64,000 nucleotides of DNA from Denitratimonas tolerans (GCF_037203605.1 NZ_JBBDHC010000019.1:1-64000); one strand, 5' to 3'; positions 7,186 through 17,277 are shown, numbered from the stretch's first letter. Numbers and translations: made by a program. Notes: generated by a model from the sequence alone, not told the origin.

Positions 7186-9834
7186 TCAGGGCGTGGCAGG
7201 CTCTTCGAAGCCGTCCGCGAAGATCGCGTCGGGCAGCGGCGGTACGCCGTCGAATACCACCGCGATGGTGCAGTTGCGCACGATCGGACGGGTGGTGAAG
7301 GTGCTGCCGGTGAGCGTGCCTTCGCAGCCTTCGGCCGAAGCGATCGTGCCGCCGGCGTCCGGCATGAGGGTGAAGCCCAGCACGTCCTCGTAGGCCGCCG
7401 TGACGGGCGAAGCCGACGGGCCCACCGTGCCCGGGCCGGTCACGTTCACCTGCACCTGGAAGCTCTGGCATTCGGCCGGAACGGTGAAGTCCTGGGTCTG
7501 GTCGGTGCGGCTGTTGACGCTGCCGCTGCTGGCAGCATTGCCCAGGCCGCGACGCGCGAAGGCGTGCCAGATGATGCACTTGTTGCTCAGGTACTGCGGA
7601 TCCGCTGCAGCCAAGGCCGTGTCGGCGCCGAGGATGCCGTTGCGCCCCGCCACGAAGGTCGGTCGGCAACCCTGCAGCTTGAGGCCGTCGGTCACCAGCT
7701 GTAGCGCCAGGCCGTTGCCGCCAGCGCGGCTGTGGATGTCCTGCTCATAGCCGTAGCGGTCCACCAGCTTGCAGCTCATGTCCCAGAGCATGGTGGCCCA
7801 GACCGAACCCACGCCGTGCGGTACCGACTGCGCGGTATCGGCCACGTCTGCAAAGGTGAACGGATTGACGTTCATGTCCGGGCTGTACGGAAAGCGCCGG
7901 ATGCCGCGTCCGTCGCCGGGCTCGAAGCTCGAGTAGGTGCCTATGCCGCGCGGCAGGTCGCAGACCGCGTCGGTCATGGTGAACATCAGGCCGTAGAAGT
8001 CGCTCCAGCCCTCGCCGGCCTGCTCGTCACCGGACAGGCAGCCGGTCTGGGTGCCGCCGGTCAGGCGGTTCGACACCCCGTGGCCGTACTCGTGCACGAT
8101 GATGCCGGCATCGAAGTCGCTGTCGCGATCCGGGTAGAGCTTGGGACTCATCGTGACCATGACCGGCGCGCCCGCGGCGGCGGCCAGCAGGGCATCACCG
8201 TCCTGGTTGCCGAGCATACCGACCACCGGGATGGTGACGCTGGCACCGCTGGTACCGGCGGCCATGCCTGCGCCGGTGTTGGTGCCGTCGTTGTTGAAGA
8301 TGATGACGCCGGCGGCACCGTTCTGCTGCGCAACGAGCGCCTTGAGGCCGAACTCGCAGGAGCCGCGCTTCACCAGGGCGATCTTGCCGCTGACCGCAGC
8401 GGCATTGGCATAGGGGCCTTCACAGCCCTGGATGCCGGTGGTCGGCCCCTGCACCGGCACCACCTCGCCGCTGAGCGAGGTGAAGGTGCCGCCCCAGTCG
8501 TCCGGTACCGGCGACTGGTAGGTGGCGGCGTAGGGCGCGGTGACCTCGACGCCGCCGGGCGATGTCCAGCGGAACATCTGCATCCGTCCCGGACTGCCGT
8601 CGCCGGGCGACGAGAAATTGGCGTTGTTGGTTCCCGAGCCGTCGAGCGCGTCGGCGCGCACCGCGTCGTTGCCCGCTCCGCCGCGACCGAAGTTGTTCTG
8701 CTGGAAGTTGCCGGACGGCTCATCGAAGCCGTACTGCCACAGCACGTCGTGGATGATGTTGTTCCAGTAAAAGAGATTCACCACCGAGGCCACGCGGTTG
8801 GTGGTGGTGGCCGGCTCCTCGCTTTCGACCCAGGGGAAATCGAAGCTCAGCGTCTGGCTGCCCGCGTTCCACACGCCGAGCGGACGGTTGGCATCAACGT
8901 CGGTATTGCTGCCACCGAGATCCCACTGCGCGCGCACGTTGTTGCCGCGGGTGTGCAGCGCCTCGGGCGCACCGGCCGGCGGGTTGGTGCGCGTGTCCTG
9001 CCAGCCCGAAGGCGAGGCGTTGGCTTCGGGCGGATTGGACACGAGGTCGTGCGAGGCACCGGGGTGACCGGGGCTTTCCACGCCCAGGCCGAAGACGCGG
9101 TACTCGGCGTTGTAGGCCGCCGCGGCCGGTGCCGCCGCGCCGTCGGCGATGTCATCGACCCAGTTGTCCTGCGCCAGCAATGCGCCGGTCAGCGCGTCGA
9201 AGCGCATGTCCAGATGCTCCTGCCGGGTCTGGTAATGGTCGATCACCACGCGCCAGGCCAGGCGCAGCTCGGTGCCGACGGGTTCGTACACCAGCTCCAT
9301 GTCGATCGGGGATTCCGACAGCATGCCGCCGGGATAGCGGGCGTGCTGCTAGCGGCCGGTCGGCGCGCGCTCGGGCAGCGGCAGGTTGAAGCGATCGATG
9401 CCGAAATGCGCGGCCACCCGGGTGAGCATCTGCGCGGCCGTCAGCGCCGGCTCGCGCGCGGAGGTGCGCGCCTGCACGTTCACCTCGAAGGCGCTGCTCG
9501 CGCTCAGCACCCGTCCGTCGGGCAGCACGTTCACCTGTGCGATGGCCTTGTACACCGGGAGGCCATCGACGTACTGCTGGAAGAACTGGTGCGACACGCC
9601 GTTGTGGCGGGTGACGTAGCTGCTCTCCTGGTGCCGGTACTCCAGGTCGGAGTCCGCCAGGCCGCGCGCCGCAGCCGACTGGCGCAAATAGTCTTCGGCG
9701 ATGGTTTCGGGCGCGGCGTCGCGCGCCGGGGTCAGCATCAGCTCGGGGGCCTGCGCGAAGGCGCTGCCGCAGGCAAACGCGACGGCCAGCCCGATGGCCA
9801 GCCGTGTCACTGGAAAGGGAAGAGGCATTGGCAT
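7186..9834 (-). pseudogene. M36 (fungalysin-type) secreted metallopeptidase, interrupted by an in-frame UAG
   Basis: Two pieces in the same frame are separated only by TAG at 9351-9349. The 5' piece (start 9834) has a signal peptide ending GSAFAQ and an FTP propeptide (YRHQESSYVTRHNGVSHQFF...). It stops at ...ERAPTGR. Reading through the stop, QHARYPGGMLSES continues directly into the rest. The 3' piece holds the zinc motif HEYGHGVSNRL, a protease-associated domain insert (GPYANAAAVSGKIALVKRG), and a C-terminal DAIFADGFEEPATP tail. Reconstituted length is about 882 codons, normal for a secreted M36 enzyme. The piece after the stop has no signal peptide, so unless UAG is read through the product is a truncated propeptide. 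A sequencing error (CAG to TAG) is the main alternative. Confidence 0.8.
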
Positions 9835-10152
9835 GGAGTTCCGTGGAAGGATGAGGTCGGTGCCGAAACAACCGGATTGAGCACGTTCGCACCATCGGCG
9901 GCGGCGCGGCACGGGAGCAAGCTGCGCCCGACCCCTCGGCCGATCCGACGCCCTGGCAACAGGTCGCCCGACGTCGGGAATCCCGATGTCCTGCCGAATC
10001 CGTGTGCCCCACCCCTGAGTGCGCACCGGATTGTGTCAGCGAGCGGAAGGGCGCGCAAATGCCTCACGTCATGCAACGCCGCTGCGGCCACCCGCGCTTG
10101 CGCCATACTCGTGCCCCCGGGCGCAGGCGTCGCCCGTCTTGCGCGGTGTGCG
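9835..10152 (+). promoter_or_regulatory. divergent intergenic region; possible -10 for the DUF2339 gene
   Basis: These 318 bases separate the M36 peptidase (minus) from the DUF2339 gene (plus) and hold no gene I can support. CATACT at 10104-10109 resembles a -10 box and would start transcription near 10116, about 37 bases before ATG 10153. No convincing -35 is visible. Confidence 0.35.
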
Positions 10153-12975
10153 ATGCAGTGGATCATGGCGCTCGTCGGGTCGATTCTGGGCCTGGTGGCG
10201 GGCGACGGAAGCGCGGCGCTCCTCGGGTTCCTCGCAGGCGCGCTGCTGGGCTGGCAGTGGGGCCGCATTCGCGCGCTGGGCCGACGGCTGGACGCGGTGG
10301 AGGCGCGTCTGCGCGCGCTGCGTTCAAGCCAGGTGGCGCGTCAGGGCGCGCAACCGGTCGCGGAAGCGGCAGCGCCCGGTGCCGCGTCGCCCAAGGCTCC
10401 GGTCGCGACATCCGACGCCGGCATTCCGCCCGCGCACGAGGCGGGGAGCGGATCGCCGGCACGGCACGCCGAGGTGAATCCAGCCGCGCGCGAAGCCGGC
10501 TGCGTGGATTCGACCGGGATGGAAAGTGCGCCCGAACTGCTCGAATCGGTTGTCGCCCCGACGTCGCCTGCCCGCACCGAGCCGATCCGCGCGATGCCGC
10601 CGGCGGCCGTTTCCAACGCCCGCGTCCAGACCGGGGTCCCGGCCGGACCCTCTCCGCTGGAGCACGGGTTGCAGCGGGTGCGCGCATGGTTCTTCAGCGG
10701 CAACGTGCCGGTGAAGATCGGCATGCTGGTGCTGCTGTTCGGCGTGGCGGCGGCGCTCAAGTATTCAATCGACGCGGGCTGGGTCAGCCTGCCGCTGCCG
10801 CTGCGCCTGGCGCTGATCGCCGCCGGCGGCGTGGCGGCGGTGCTGTGGGGCTGGCGCAACCGCATCGAGCGGCCGGCGTTCGGCCTGAGCCTGCAGGGCG
10901 GCGGCATCGGCATCCTGCTGCTGACGACTTTCGCGGCGTACCGGCTTTACGCGCTGCTGCCTGCCGGCGTCGCCTTCTCCCTGGTGCTGGTGCTGGTGGC
11001 CGGCGCAGCGATGCTGGCGGTGCTGCAGAACGCGGTTGCGCTGGCGGTGCCGGGATTCCTCGGCGGTTACCTGGCACCGGTGCTGCTGTCGACCGGCAGC
11101 GGCAGCCACGTCGTGCTGTTTTCCTACTACGCGCTGCTCAACCTGGCGGTCTTCGCCATCGCCTGGGTGCGGCACTGGCGCGCGCTCAACCTCATCGGCT
11201 TCGCCTTCACCTTCCTGATCGGGCTGGGCTGGGGCATGCGCTACTACCGCCCCGAGCACTTCACCACGGTCGAGCCGTTCCTGATCCTGTTCTTCGGCTT
11301 CTATGTCGCCATCGCCGCGCTGCACGCGCTGCGCGCGCCCGGACGCCTGCGCGGACTGGTCGATGGGCCGATCGTGTTCGGCACGCCGCTGCTCGCCTTC
11401 GGGCTGCAGGCCGGGATGCTCCACGACCAGCCGATGCGCCTGGCCTGGAGCGCGATGGCGGTGGCGGTGATTTACGCCGGGCTGGCCGGGTGGCTGCTGC
11501 GGCGGCGCGACATGGCCCTCATCGGGCAGTCGTTCGGAATCCTGGCGGCGGGATTCGCGACGCTTGCCATCCCGCTCGCGTTCTCCTCGCGCTGGACCGC
11601 GATCACCTGGGCGCTGGAAGGTGCCGCGCTGGTCTGGCTCGGCCTGCGCCAGCGGCGCGCGCTGCCGCAGGCGTCGGGCCTGGCCCTGCAGATATTGGCG
11701 GGCGCAGCCTGTTTCATCAGCCTGTTCGACGGCGGCTGGGACGCCGCTGCCGGTGAATGGCCCGTCCTCAACGGCCACGCGCTGGCGGTATCGCTGCTGG
11801 CCGCCTCGGCCTTTGCGACCAGCTGGCTGTACGAGCGCGCCGGGGCCGGCCGCCTGGCGGTGTGGCCGGGATTCCTCGTGGGCACGGCCTGGTGGCATCT
11901 GGCCGGTGCGCGCGAAATCGACCAGCACGCGCACGGCGGCGGGCTGCTTTCGACGGGCGCAGGCACGCCGCTGGCCTGGCTCGCCTTCGCCGCGCTCACC
12001 CTGCTGGCGATGGGCGGCCTGCGCCACCTGCTGCGCTGGCCGCGCCTGGGCTGGAACGTGCTGCTGGCGCTGGCCCTGAGTGCGGCGCTGGCGCTGATCG
12101 GCCAGCACGAGGCCGCGCTCGCACTGCACTGGCCGCAGGGCACGCTGTGGCTGGCCTGGGTCGCGGCAGCACTCGCCGGGCTGGCGCTGCTGCGCCGACC
12201 CGCGCAGCGCGGGCTGGGCGTCGGGCACCTCCTGTTTCTGGCAACACTCGCACTGGTCTACGGCGGGGCCTTGGCGCAGGTGGCGCGTGCCGCGGCGCTG
12301 GGCGAGGACTGGGTGTTCGCGCTCGGGCTGGCACCGCTGATCGCACTGGCGCTGCTGACCTGGCGCCTGCCGGCGCTGGGCGCATTCCCGCTGGCGCGGG
12401 AGTTTCCAGGATATGCACGCATCTGGTTCGCGCTGTCGGGCATCGTGCTTGCGCTGGCCTGGGCCCAGTCGCTGCTGCTGTCCGGCGACACCGCACCCCT
12501 GCCCTTCCTGCCGCTCGTCAACCCGAGCGAACTGCTGCAGGCGATCGGGCTGATCGTCGCGGCGCGCTGGGCCTGGCAGCGCGTGCCGGAACCGGCACCG
12601 GCGCTGGCGGCAGGCGCGGCCCTCCTCGTGCTGAGCCTGGCGGGGCTGCGCGCGGTGCACCACTTCGCCGGGCTGGCGTGGAATCCGATGATCCTCAACC
12701 ACGGCGTGGCGCAAACGACGCTGACGGTACTGTGGAGCATTCTGGGCGTGGGAGCCTGGCTGCTGGGCTCGCGCCGCCAGCGCTGGAGCCTCTGGCTTGC
12801 CGGGGCGATCACCATGGGTCTGGTGCTGCTCAAGCTGGTGCTGGTGGATCGCCAGTACGTCGGCAACATCGCCGGCATCGTTTCCTTCATGGCGGTGGGC
12901 CTGCTGCTGGTGCTGGTCGGGCGCATCGCCCCGACGCCGCCACGCCATGAACCCCGTCAGGAGTCCCGCCCATGA
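10153..12975 (+). CDS. DUF2339 large polytopic membrane protein
   Basis: A 940-residue protein. Residues 1-25 form one hydrophobic segment, followed by RIRALGRRLDAVEARLRALR, a short coiled coil. A low-complexity Ala/Pro/Glu linker runs to about residue 170. From NVPVKIGMLVLLFGVAAAL onward there are some 25 or more transmembrane helices to the C-terminus, the DUF2339 architecture. The role of the family is not established; links to envelope biogenesis have been suggested by context only. ATG 10153 is chosen because everything upstream in the open frame is antisense to the M36 gene. ATG 10165 is an alternative. The stop overlaps the next start (ATGA), so it is translationally coupled with the DUF3999 gene. 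Confidence 0.85.
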   Translation: MQWIMALVGSILGLVAGDGSAALLGFLAGALLGWQWGRIRALGRRLDAVEARLRALRSSQVARQGAQPVAEAAAPGAASPKAPVATSDAGIPPAHEAGSGSPARHAEVNPAAREAGCVDSTGMESAPELLESVVAPTSPARTEPIRAMPPAAVSNARVQTGVPAGPSPLEHGLQRVRAWFFSGNVPVKIGMLVLLFGVAAALKYSIDAGWVSLPLPLRLALIAAGGVAAVLWGWRNRIERPAFGLSLQGGGIGILLLTTFAAYRLYALLPAGVAFSLVLVLVAGAAMLAVLQNAVALAVPGFLGGYLAPVLLSTGSGSHVVLFSYYALLNLAVFAIAWVRHWRALNLIGFAFTFLIGLGWGMRYYRPEHFTTVEPFLILFFGFYVAIAALHALRAPGRLRGLVDGPIVFGTPLLAFGLQAGMLHDQPMRLAWSAMAVAVIYAGLAGWLLRRRDMALIGQSFGILAAGFATLAIPLAFSSRWTAITWALEGAALVWLGLRQRRALPQASGLALQILAGAACFISLFDGGWDAAAGEWPVLNGHALAVSLLAASAFATSWLYERAGAGRLAVWPGFLVGTAWWHLAGAREIDQHAHGGGLLSTGAGTPLAWLAFAALTLLAMGGLRHLLRWPRLGWNVLLALALSAALALIGQHEAALALHWPQGTLWLAWVAAALAGLALLRRPAQRGLGVGHLLFLATLALVYGGALAQVARAAALGEDWVFALGLAPLIALALLTWRLPALGAFPLAREFPGYARIWFALSGIVLALAWAQSLLLSGDTAPLPFLPLVNPSELLQAIGLIVAARWAWQRVPEPAPALAAGAALLVLSLAGLRAVHHFAGLAWNPMILNHGVAQTTLTVLWSILGVGAWLLGSRRQRWSLWLAGAITMGLVLLKLVLVDRQYVGNIAGIVSFMAVGLLLVLVGRIAPTPPRHEPRQESRP

Positions 12976-14375
12976 TCGCGCGCATCCTCCCCTTCGCGCT
13001 GCTGCTGATCGCCTCGCTGGCACCGGCCCAGGAATTGCGCAACCTGCCGCCCGCGCCGCAGGACTTCGCCTGGCAGTGGCCGCTCACCGTGGCACCGCAG
13101 GAAGACCTCGTGCAGGTCGAGCTGACCCCGGAAGTCTACGCCCGGCTCTGGCGCGACGACGTGGCTGATCTGGTGGTGTTCAACGGCCACGACGAGGCCG
13201 TGCCGACCGCCCCGCTCGATGCCGTGCTGGCCCGTGCCGACCTCGCGCGTGCGCCCACGGCACCCGTGGAGGTGCCGATGTTCCGCATCCCGGTGAGCGG
13301 CGCGCGTACCGCCAGCGAGCGCCTGCGGCTGGTCGTGGCCCGGCGCACCGACGGGCACCTGGAACGGCTGGACGCGAACCTGGACATGGGCGGGGATGTC
13401 GTCACCGAATCCGCCTCCGAGATCCTGCTCGATCTTTCCGCCATGCCCGGCCGAACCCGCGGCCTCACGGTCGAGTTCAGCCCCGGGACCGAAGGTCTGG
13501 TGGCGCGGGTGGATGTGCTGGGAAGCCGCGACCTGTCCGCCTGGACGCGGCTGGCCACCGCGCAGGCGCTGGTGGCGCTGAACGACAACGGCCTGCGCCT
13601 TGAACGACGCCGGATCGAGTTCTCCGACACGGCGCTGCCCTATGTGCGGCTGGTGCGCACCGATGCGCCGCAGCCGCTTCCCGTCGTCGCCGTCCAGGCG
13701 CTGCGCAGCCGCACGCCCGATCCGGTCGCCCGCGCCACCGCCAGCATCGAATTGACCGGGCACACCGAGGCGCGCCTGCCCGGATTCCTGTACCAGGCCA
13801 ATGGCCCGCTGCCGGTGGAACGCATCCTCGTGACCCTGGCCGAACGCAACGCCGCCGCCAGCGTCATCATCGAGAGCCGGCCGCGCAGCGACCTGCCCTG
13901 GCGCGAACGCGCGCGCGGCGCGGTGTTTCACCTGTCGGGGCGCGGCGGCGCGGTCGAATCCAGTCCGTTCGACATCGAGCCGGTGCGCGATCGCCAGTGG
14001 CGCGTGCGCACCGATCCGGTACAGCTCAAGACGCCGACGCTGACCCTGTCCTGGCGGCCGGACCGCTTCGCCTTCCTGACCCAGGGCGAGGGCCCGTTCC
14101 GCCTCGCCGCCGGCAGCGCGCGCAGCGAGCGCGGCAGTTTTCCGCTCAACGCGGTGCTGCTGGAGGCGCGCAGCGCGCGCGGTGCTGACTGGATGCCGAC
14201 ACAGGCGCGGCTGGGGCGCGGCGCGGAGCTGGGCGGCGGCGCGGCGCTGGCACCGCGACCGGATGCCTCCGGCTCGCCCACGCCCTGGCAGTGGCTGCTC
14301 TGGGCCCTGCTGCTGCTGGGCGCGTTCAGCGTGGTGTCGATGGTGCTGAAGCTGCTGCGCCAGTCCGGGGCCTGA
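12972..14375 (+). CDS. DUF3999 family protein (signal peptide, C-terminal TM anchor)
   Basis: A 467-residue protein with a signal peptide MIARILPFALLLIASLAPAQ. A long beta-rich periplasmic region with two similar halves (carbohydrate-binding-like jelly-roll folds are suspected for the family) follows. One C-terminal helix, WQWLLWALLLLGAFSVVSMV, sits at about 436-455, with a short cytoplasmic tail. The four-base overlap with the DUF2339 gene shows a two-gene operon, and this pairing recurs in proteobacteria. No catalytic residues are recognised. The function is unknown; a shared envelope role with the DUF2339 partner is inference from coupling. Confidence 0.85.
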   Translation: MIARILPFALLLIASLAPAQELRNLPPAPQDFAWQWPLTVAPQEDLVQVELTPEVYARLWRDDVADLVVFNGHDEAVPTAPLDAVLARADLARAPTAPVEVPMFRIPVSGARTASERLRLVVARRTDGHLERLDANLDMGGDVVTESASEILLDLSAMPGRTRGLTVEFSPGTEGLVARVDVLGSRDLSAWTRLATAQALVALNDNGLRLERRRIEFSDTALPYVRLVRTDAPQPLPVVAVQALRSRTPDPVARATASIELTGHTEARLPGFLYQANGPLPVERILVTLAERNAAASVIIESRPRSDLPWRERARGAVFHLSGRGGAVESSPFDIEPVRDRQWRVRTDPVQLKTPTLTLSWRPDRFAFLTQGEGPFRLAAGSARSERGSFPLNAVLLEARSARGADWMPTQARLGRGAELGGGAALAPRPDASGSPTPWQWLLWALLLLGAFSVVSMVLKLLRQSGA

Positions 14376-14404
14376 GCGCGGGCGAGGCTTTCGCGGGGCG
14401 GGCC

Positions 14405-15001
14405 TCAGCCGGGCTGCGAGCCGCGGATCAGCTGCATGAACTCGGCGCGGGTGCGGGCGTCCTCGCGGAAGTCGCCCAGCATCTGGCTGGTGACCATGCT
14501 GACCCCGCGCTTGTGCACGCCGCGCGTGGTCATGCACTCGTGCGAGGCCTCGATCACCACGCCCACGCCGCGCGGCTTGAGCACCTGCTGGATGCAGTGC
14601 GCGATCTGCGCGGTGAGCTTTTCCTGCACCTGGAAGCGGCGCGCATAGGCATCCACCACGCGCGCCAGCTTGCTGATGCCCACCACCTTGTCGCTGGGCA
14701 GGTAGCCGACGTGCGCGTGGCCGATGATCGGGGCCAAGTGGTGTTCGCAGTGGCTCTCGAAGTGGATGTTGCGCAGGACCACCATGGCGTCGTAGCCGGC
14801 CACTTCCTCGAAGGTGCGGTGCAGGTACTCGGCCGGATCGATCTCGTAACCGGAAAACCAGTCGCGGTAGGCGCGCGCCACGCGCGTGGGCGTGTCGAGC
14901 AGGCCCTCGCGCGCGGGATCGTCGCCGGCCCAGCGCAGCAGGGTGCGTATCGCGCTTTCGGCCTGCGCCTGCGTGACCGGCGTGTCGTCGTGTTGGCTCA
15001 T
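14405..15001 (-). CDS. folE: GTP cyclohydrolase I
   Basis: A 198-residue cytoplasmic enzyme that converts GTP to 7,8-dihydroneopterin triphosphate, the first step of folate (and other pterin) synthesis. FESHCEHHLAPIIGHAHVGY contains the zinc ligands Cys and His, and the second zinc Cys lies in ASHECMTTRGVHKRG. The GISKLARVVDAYARRFQVQE stretch is the substrate-binding signature. The length is normal for the unfused enzyme. ATG at 15001 follows GGGGAGAG, a good ribosome binding site. It lies immediately downstream of mlaA on the same strand with a 32-base gap and may be the last gene of that transcript. Confidence 0.97.
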   Translation of the reverse strand: MSQHDDTPVTQAQAESAIRTLLRWAGDDPAREGLLDTPTRVARAYRDWFSGYEIDPAEYLHRTFEEVAGYDAMVVLRNIHFESHCEHHLAPIIGHAHVGYLPSDKVVGISKLARVVDAYARRFQVQEKLTAQIAHCIQQVLKPRGVGVVIEASHECMTTRGVHKRGVSMVTSQMLGDFREDARTRAEFMQLIRGSQPG

Positions 15002-15033
15002 GGATAACTCTCCCCTCGGTGCGGATGCGCGCG

Positions 15034-15891
15034 TCAGTTTCGCAGCGTATCGAAATCCGGAATCTCGAACTCGTAATCCGGCAGCAGGTAATCGGGCATC
15101 TCGCCGCTGCAGTCGATGATCTGGCAGCGGCGGCGCTGCAGGTAGGCGTCGCGGATCAAGAGGTAGCGATCGGCCGCGCCCTCCATCATGGCTTCGTACG
15201 GCAGCACCGAGGCGCGCGCGTCGACACCGTACAGGAGACTGACCTCGGCGCCTTCGCGCCCCGCCAGCCAGGTGATCGGGCTGACCGAGGCGTTGACGCC
15301 CTTGCCGATGCCGTCGCGCACCGTGCTCGGGCCAAACAGCGGCAGCACGAGATAGCGCGAATCCAGCCACCCCCACTTCGCCAGCGTCTGTCCGAAGCCG
15401 CGGTCGCGCAGCGGGATGCCGACGTCGGTCGCCGGATCCAGGACGCCGCCAAGGCCCAGGAACGCGTTCAGCGCGAACCGTCCCAGCGCGCTGCCTGCCT
15501 GCCCCGGATGCCCCTGCAGCAGCAGGTTGATGCCGGTGAGGGGCTGCTGCAGGTTGGTGAAGAAGTTGCTGATGCCGGTGCGCAGCGGGCGCGGCGTCAC
15601 GGTGGCGTAGCCCTTGGCGACCGGCCGCAGCAGGATGCGGTCGAAGGTGTCGTTGAAGGCGAACATGCCGCGGTTGAAGCGCTCCCAGGGATCCTCGGGA
15701 GCCAGTCCGTAATGCGGCTTTTCTTCCGCGCCCGCCAGCGCGGCCGAATCGGCGTCGGCGGCCGCCGCATCCCGTCCGGCGTCCGGCGGCGGCGTGCGCG
15801 TGCCGTTCCCGGCACACGCGGCCAGCGCCATGAGCAGTGCAACCATCACCAGAGCACGCAGCCCGTTCACGGCCTCATCCTGCCATGTCAT
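15034..15891 (-). CDS. mlaA: outer-membrane lipoprotein MlaA (VacJ)
   Basis: A 285-residue lipoprotein that removes misplaced phospholipids from the outer leaflet and passes them to MlaC. The signal segment LRALVMVALLMALAACAGNG carries the lipobox (LAAC). The core DPWERFNRGMFAFNDTFDRI and the VLDPATDVGIP and GWLDSRYLVLPLFGPSTVRD blocks are the family signature. ATG 15891 lies inside the 3' end of mlaB (17-base overlap), giving translational coupling; longer starts run deep into mlaB. In Escherichia coli mlaA is unlinked, whereas here it closes the mla operon. Confidence 0.95.
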   Translation of the reverse strand: MTWQDEAVNGLRALVMVALLMALAACAGNGTRTPPPDAGRDAAAADADSAALAGAEEKPHYGLAPEDPWERFNRGMFAFNDTFDRILLRPVAKGYATVTPRPLRTGISNFFTNLQQPLTGINLLLQGHPGQAGSALGRFALNAFLGLGGVLDPATDVGIPLRDRGFGQTLAKWGWLDSRYLVLPLFGPSTVRDGIGKGVNASVSPITWLAGREGAEVSLLYGVDARASVLPYEAMMEGAADRYLLIRDAYLQRRRCQIIDCSGEMPDYLLPDYEFEIPDFDTLRN

Positions 15892-16153
15892 CGAGTCGAT
15901 GCGCGCGGCAGAGCGCGCGATAGCGCCCCGCCGCGTCCTCGCGCACCCGCGAGGGCGCGCGTCCGAGGGCGCGCTGGCGCCCGCGAAGCCAGTGCAGCAG
16001 CGCGACGCCGGCGCTGTCGATCTCATTCACGCCGGAAAGGTCCAGATCGCCGATTGCGGTTTCCTTGCCAAGCCACTGCGCATGGATGCCGCCGACGGTT
16101 TCGAGGGTGAGCCGCTCGGGAAGCGGCCAGGGGGCTGCGGCGTTCGTGTCCAC
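15875..16153 (-). CDS. mlaB: STAS-domain protein MlaB
   Basis: A 92-residue single STAS domain that binds the MlaF ATPase and stimulates the MlaFEDB transporter. DLDLSGVNEIDSAGVALLHWL is the STAS core (cut here to the recognisable SAGVALL with its Ser). The start is GTG at 16153, two bases after the mlaC stop; no ATG is available in frame. The C-terminal coding end overlaps the mlaA start by 17 bases. Confidence 0.88.
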   Translation of the reverse strand: MDTNAAAPWPLPERLTLETVGGIHAQWLGKETAIGDLDLSGVNEIDSAGVALLHWLRGRQRALGRAPSRVREDAAGRYRALCRAHRLDDMAG

Positions 16154-16155
16154 GG

Positions 16156-16761
16156 TCAGTCCTCGAGCTGGATTTGCCCGCTGCGCAGGTCCTCGATCAC
16201 CGCATCGAGGTTGCGCGTGCGCAGGATTTCGTCGAACTGGTTGCGGTAGGTCTGCACATAGGAAATGCCCTCGACGATCACGTCGAACACGAGCCAGGCA
16301 TCGCCCTTGCGGCGGAACATGTAGTCCACCTGCACCGGCTCGCCGGCGCGGCGCACGATGCGGCTGGCGACGCGCACGATCTGGCCATCGCGCAGCGGCG
16401 TGGTCGCCGCGATGCGCACATCGGTGCCCGCGTCCACGTCGAGCAGGGCATCGGCGTAGCGGCGCAGGAGGTTGTCGGTGAGCGCGTCGGCAAACGCCTG
16501 GATCTGCTGCGCGCTGGCCCCGCGCGCGTGGCGCGCCAGCACCAGCTGGGCGGCATAGGGCCGGTCCATCACGTCGTTGAGCTGGGACTTGACGAAGCCG
16601 CGCAGCGCCGCCGGATCGGCGCGGAACTCCTCGCGCCGCGTGGCGATGGCGTCCAGCACCGCATGGCTGCGCTCGAGCACGAGCTCGCTCGGCTCCATGG
16701 AAAACGCCGCGGGCGCGGCACCAACGGTCAGCAGCAGGGCAAGAAAGAGGCGCAGGAGCAT
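16156..16761 (-). CDS. mlaC: periplasmic phospholipid-binding protein MlaC
   Basis: A 201-residue shuttle carrying phospholipid between MlaA and the inner-membrane MlaFEDB complex. The signal peptide ends near AAPAAFS. The mature domain shows NDVMDRPYAAQLVLARHARG and FDVIVEGISYVQTYRNQFDE, family hallmarks (NTF2-like fold with a deep lipid pocket). The length is typical. It lies between mlaD (25-base gap) and mlaB (2-base gap). Confidence 0.95.
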   Translation of the reverse strand: MLLRLFLALLLTVGAAPAAFSMEPSELVLERSHAVLDAIATRREEFRADPAALRGFVKSQLNDVMDRPYAAQLVLARHARGASAQQIQAFADALTDNLLRRYADALLDVDAGTDVRIAATTPLRDGQIVRVASRIVRRAGEPVQVDYMFRRKGDAWLVFDVIVEGISYVQTYRNQFDEILRTRNLDAVIEDLRSGQIQLED

Positions 16762-16785
16762 GGTTTCTTCTCGTTGTCGAAGGGA

Positions 16786-17277
16786 TCAGCGCGCGGGCGC
16801 GCCGCCGCCAGCATCGTCGCTGCGGGCGGAATCGGCGTTGAACAGGAATTTCCCGATCAGCTGCTCCAGCACCACGGCCGGCTGGGTCAGGAGGATCTCG
16901 TCCCCGTCCTTGAGCGGCTCGGGATCGCCGCCGGGCGACAGGCCGATGTAGCGCTCGCCCAGCAGGCCGCTGGTGAAGATCGCGGCACCCGTGTCTGCCG
17001 GCAACTCGCCGGCAGACTGCTGCAGGCGCAGGGTGACCTTCGCATCGAAGTTCGGATCGAGCGAGATCGACTCGATCTCACCCACCTTCACCCCGGCGAT
17101 CTTCACCGGCGCGCGCGCCTTGAGATCGCCGGCGTTGGTGAAGCTGGCGGTGACCCGATAGCTGGCACCGCCCATGCGATCGGCCGAGTTGGTCGAGGCG
17201 AACGCGAGCACCAGCGCACAGGCAAACCCCATCAGGATGAAGGCACCCACGCTCCACTCGGTCTTGGGACTGGCCAT
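16786..17277 (-). CDS. mlaD: MCE-domain protein MlaD
   Basis: A 163-residue protein with one N-terminal membrane helix (GAFILMGFACALVLAFAST) and a single MCE domain (YRVTASFTNAGDLKARAPVK, VGEIESISL, GLLGERYIGLSPGG). It forms the hexameric periplasmic ring of the MlaFEDB transporter. The helical tail VVLEQLIGKFLF is the pore-lining part. ATG 17277 is preferred; an alternative in-frame ATG at 17283 adds two residues. Confidence 0.95.
   Translation of the reverse strand: MASPKTEWSVGAFILMGFACALVLAFASTNSADRMGGASYRVTASFTNAGDLKARAPVKIAGVKVGEIESISLDPNFDAKVTLRLQQSAGELPADTGAAIFTSGLLGERYIGLSPGGDPEPLKDGDEILLTQPAVVLEQLIGKFLFNADSARSDDAGGGAPAR

Noticed and set aside
4499..7669. A 1056-codon minus-strand open frame opposite the first TonB receptor
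   Set aside because: Shadow of the receptor extending across the terminator into the M36 gene region.
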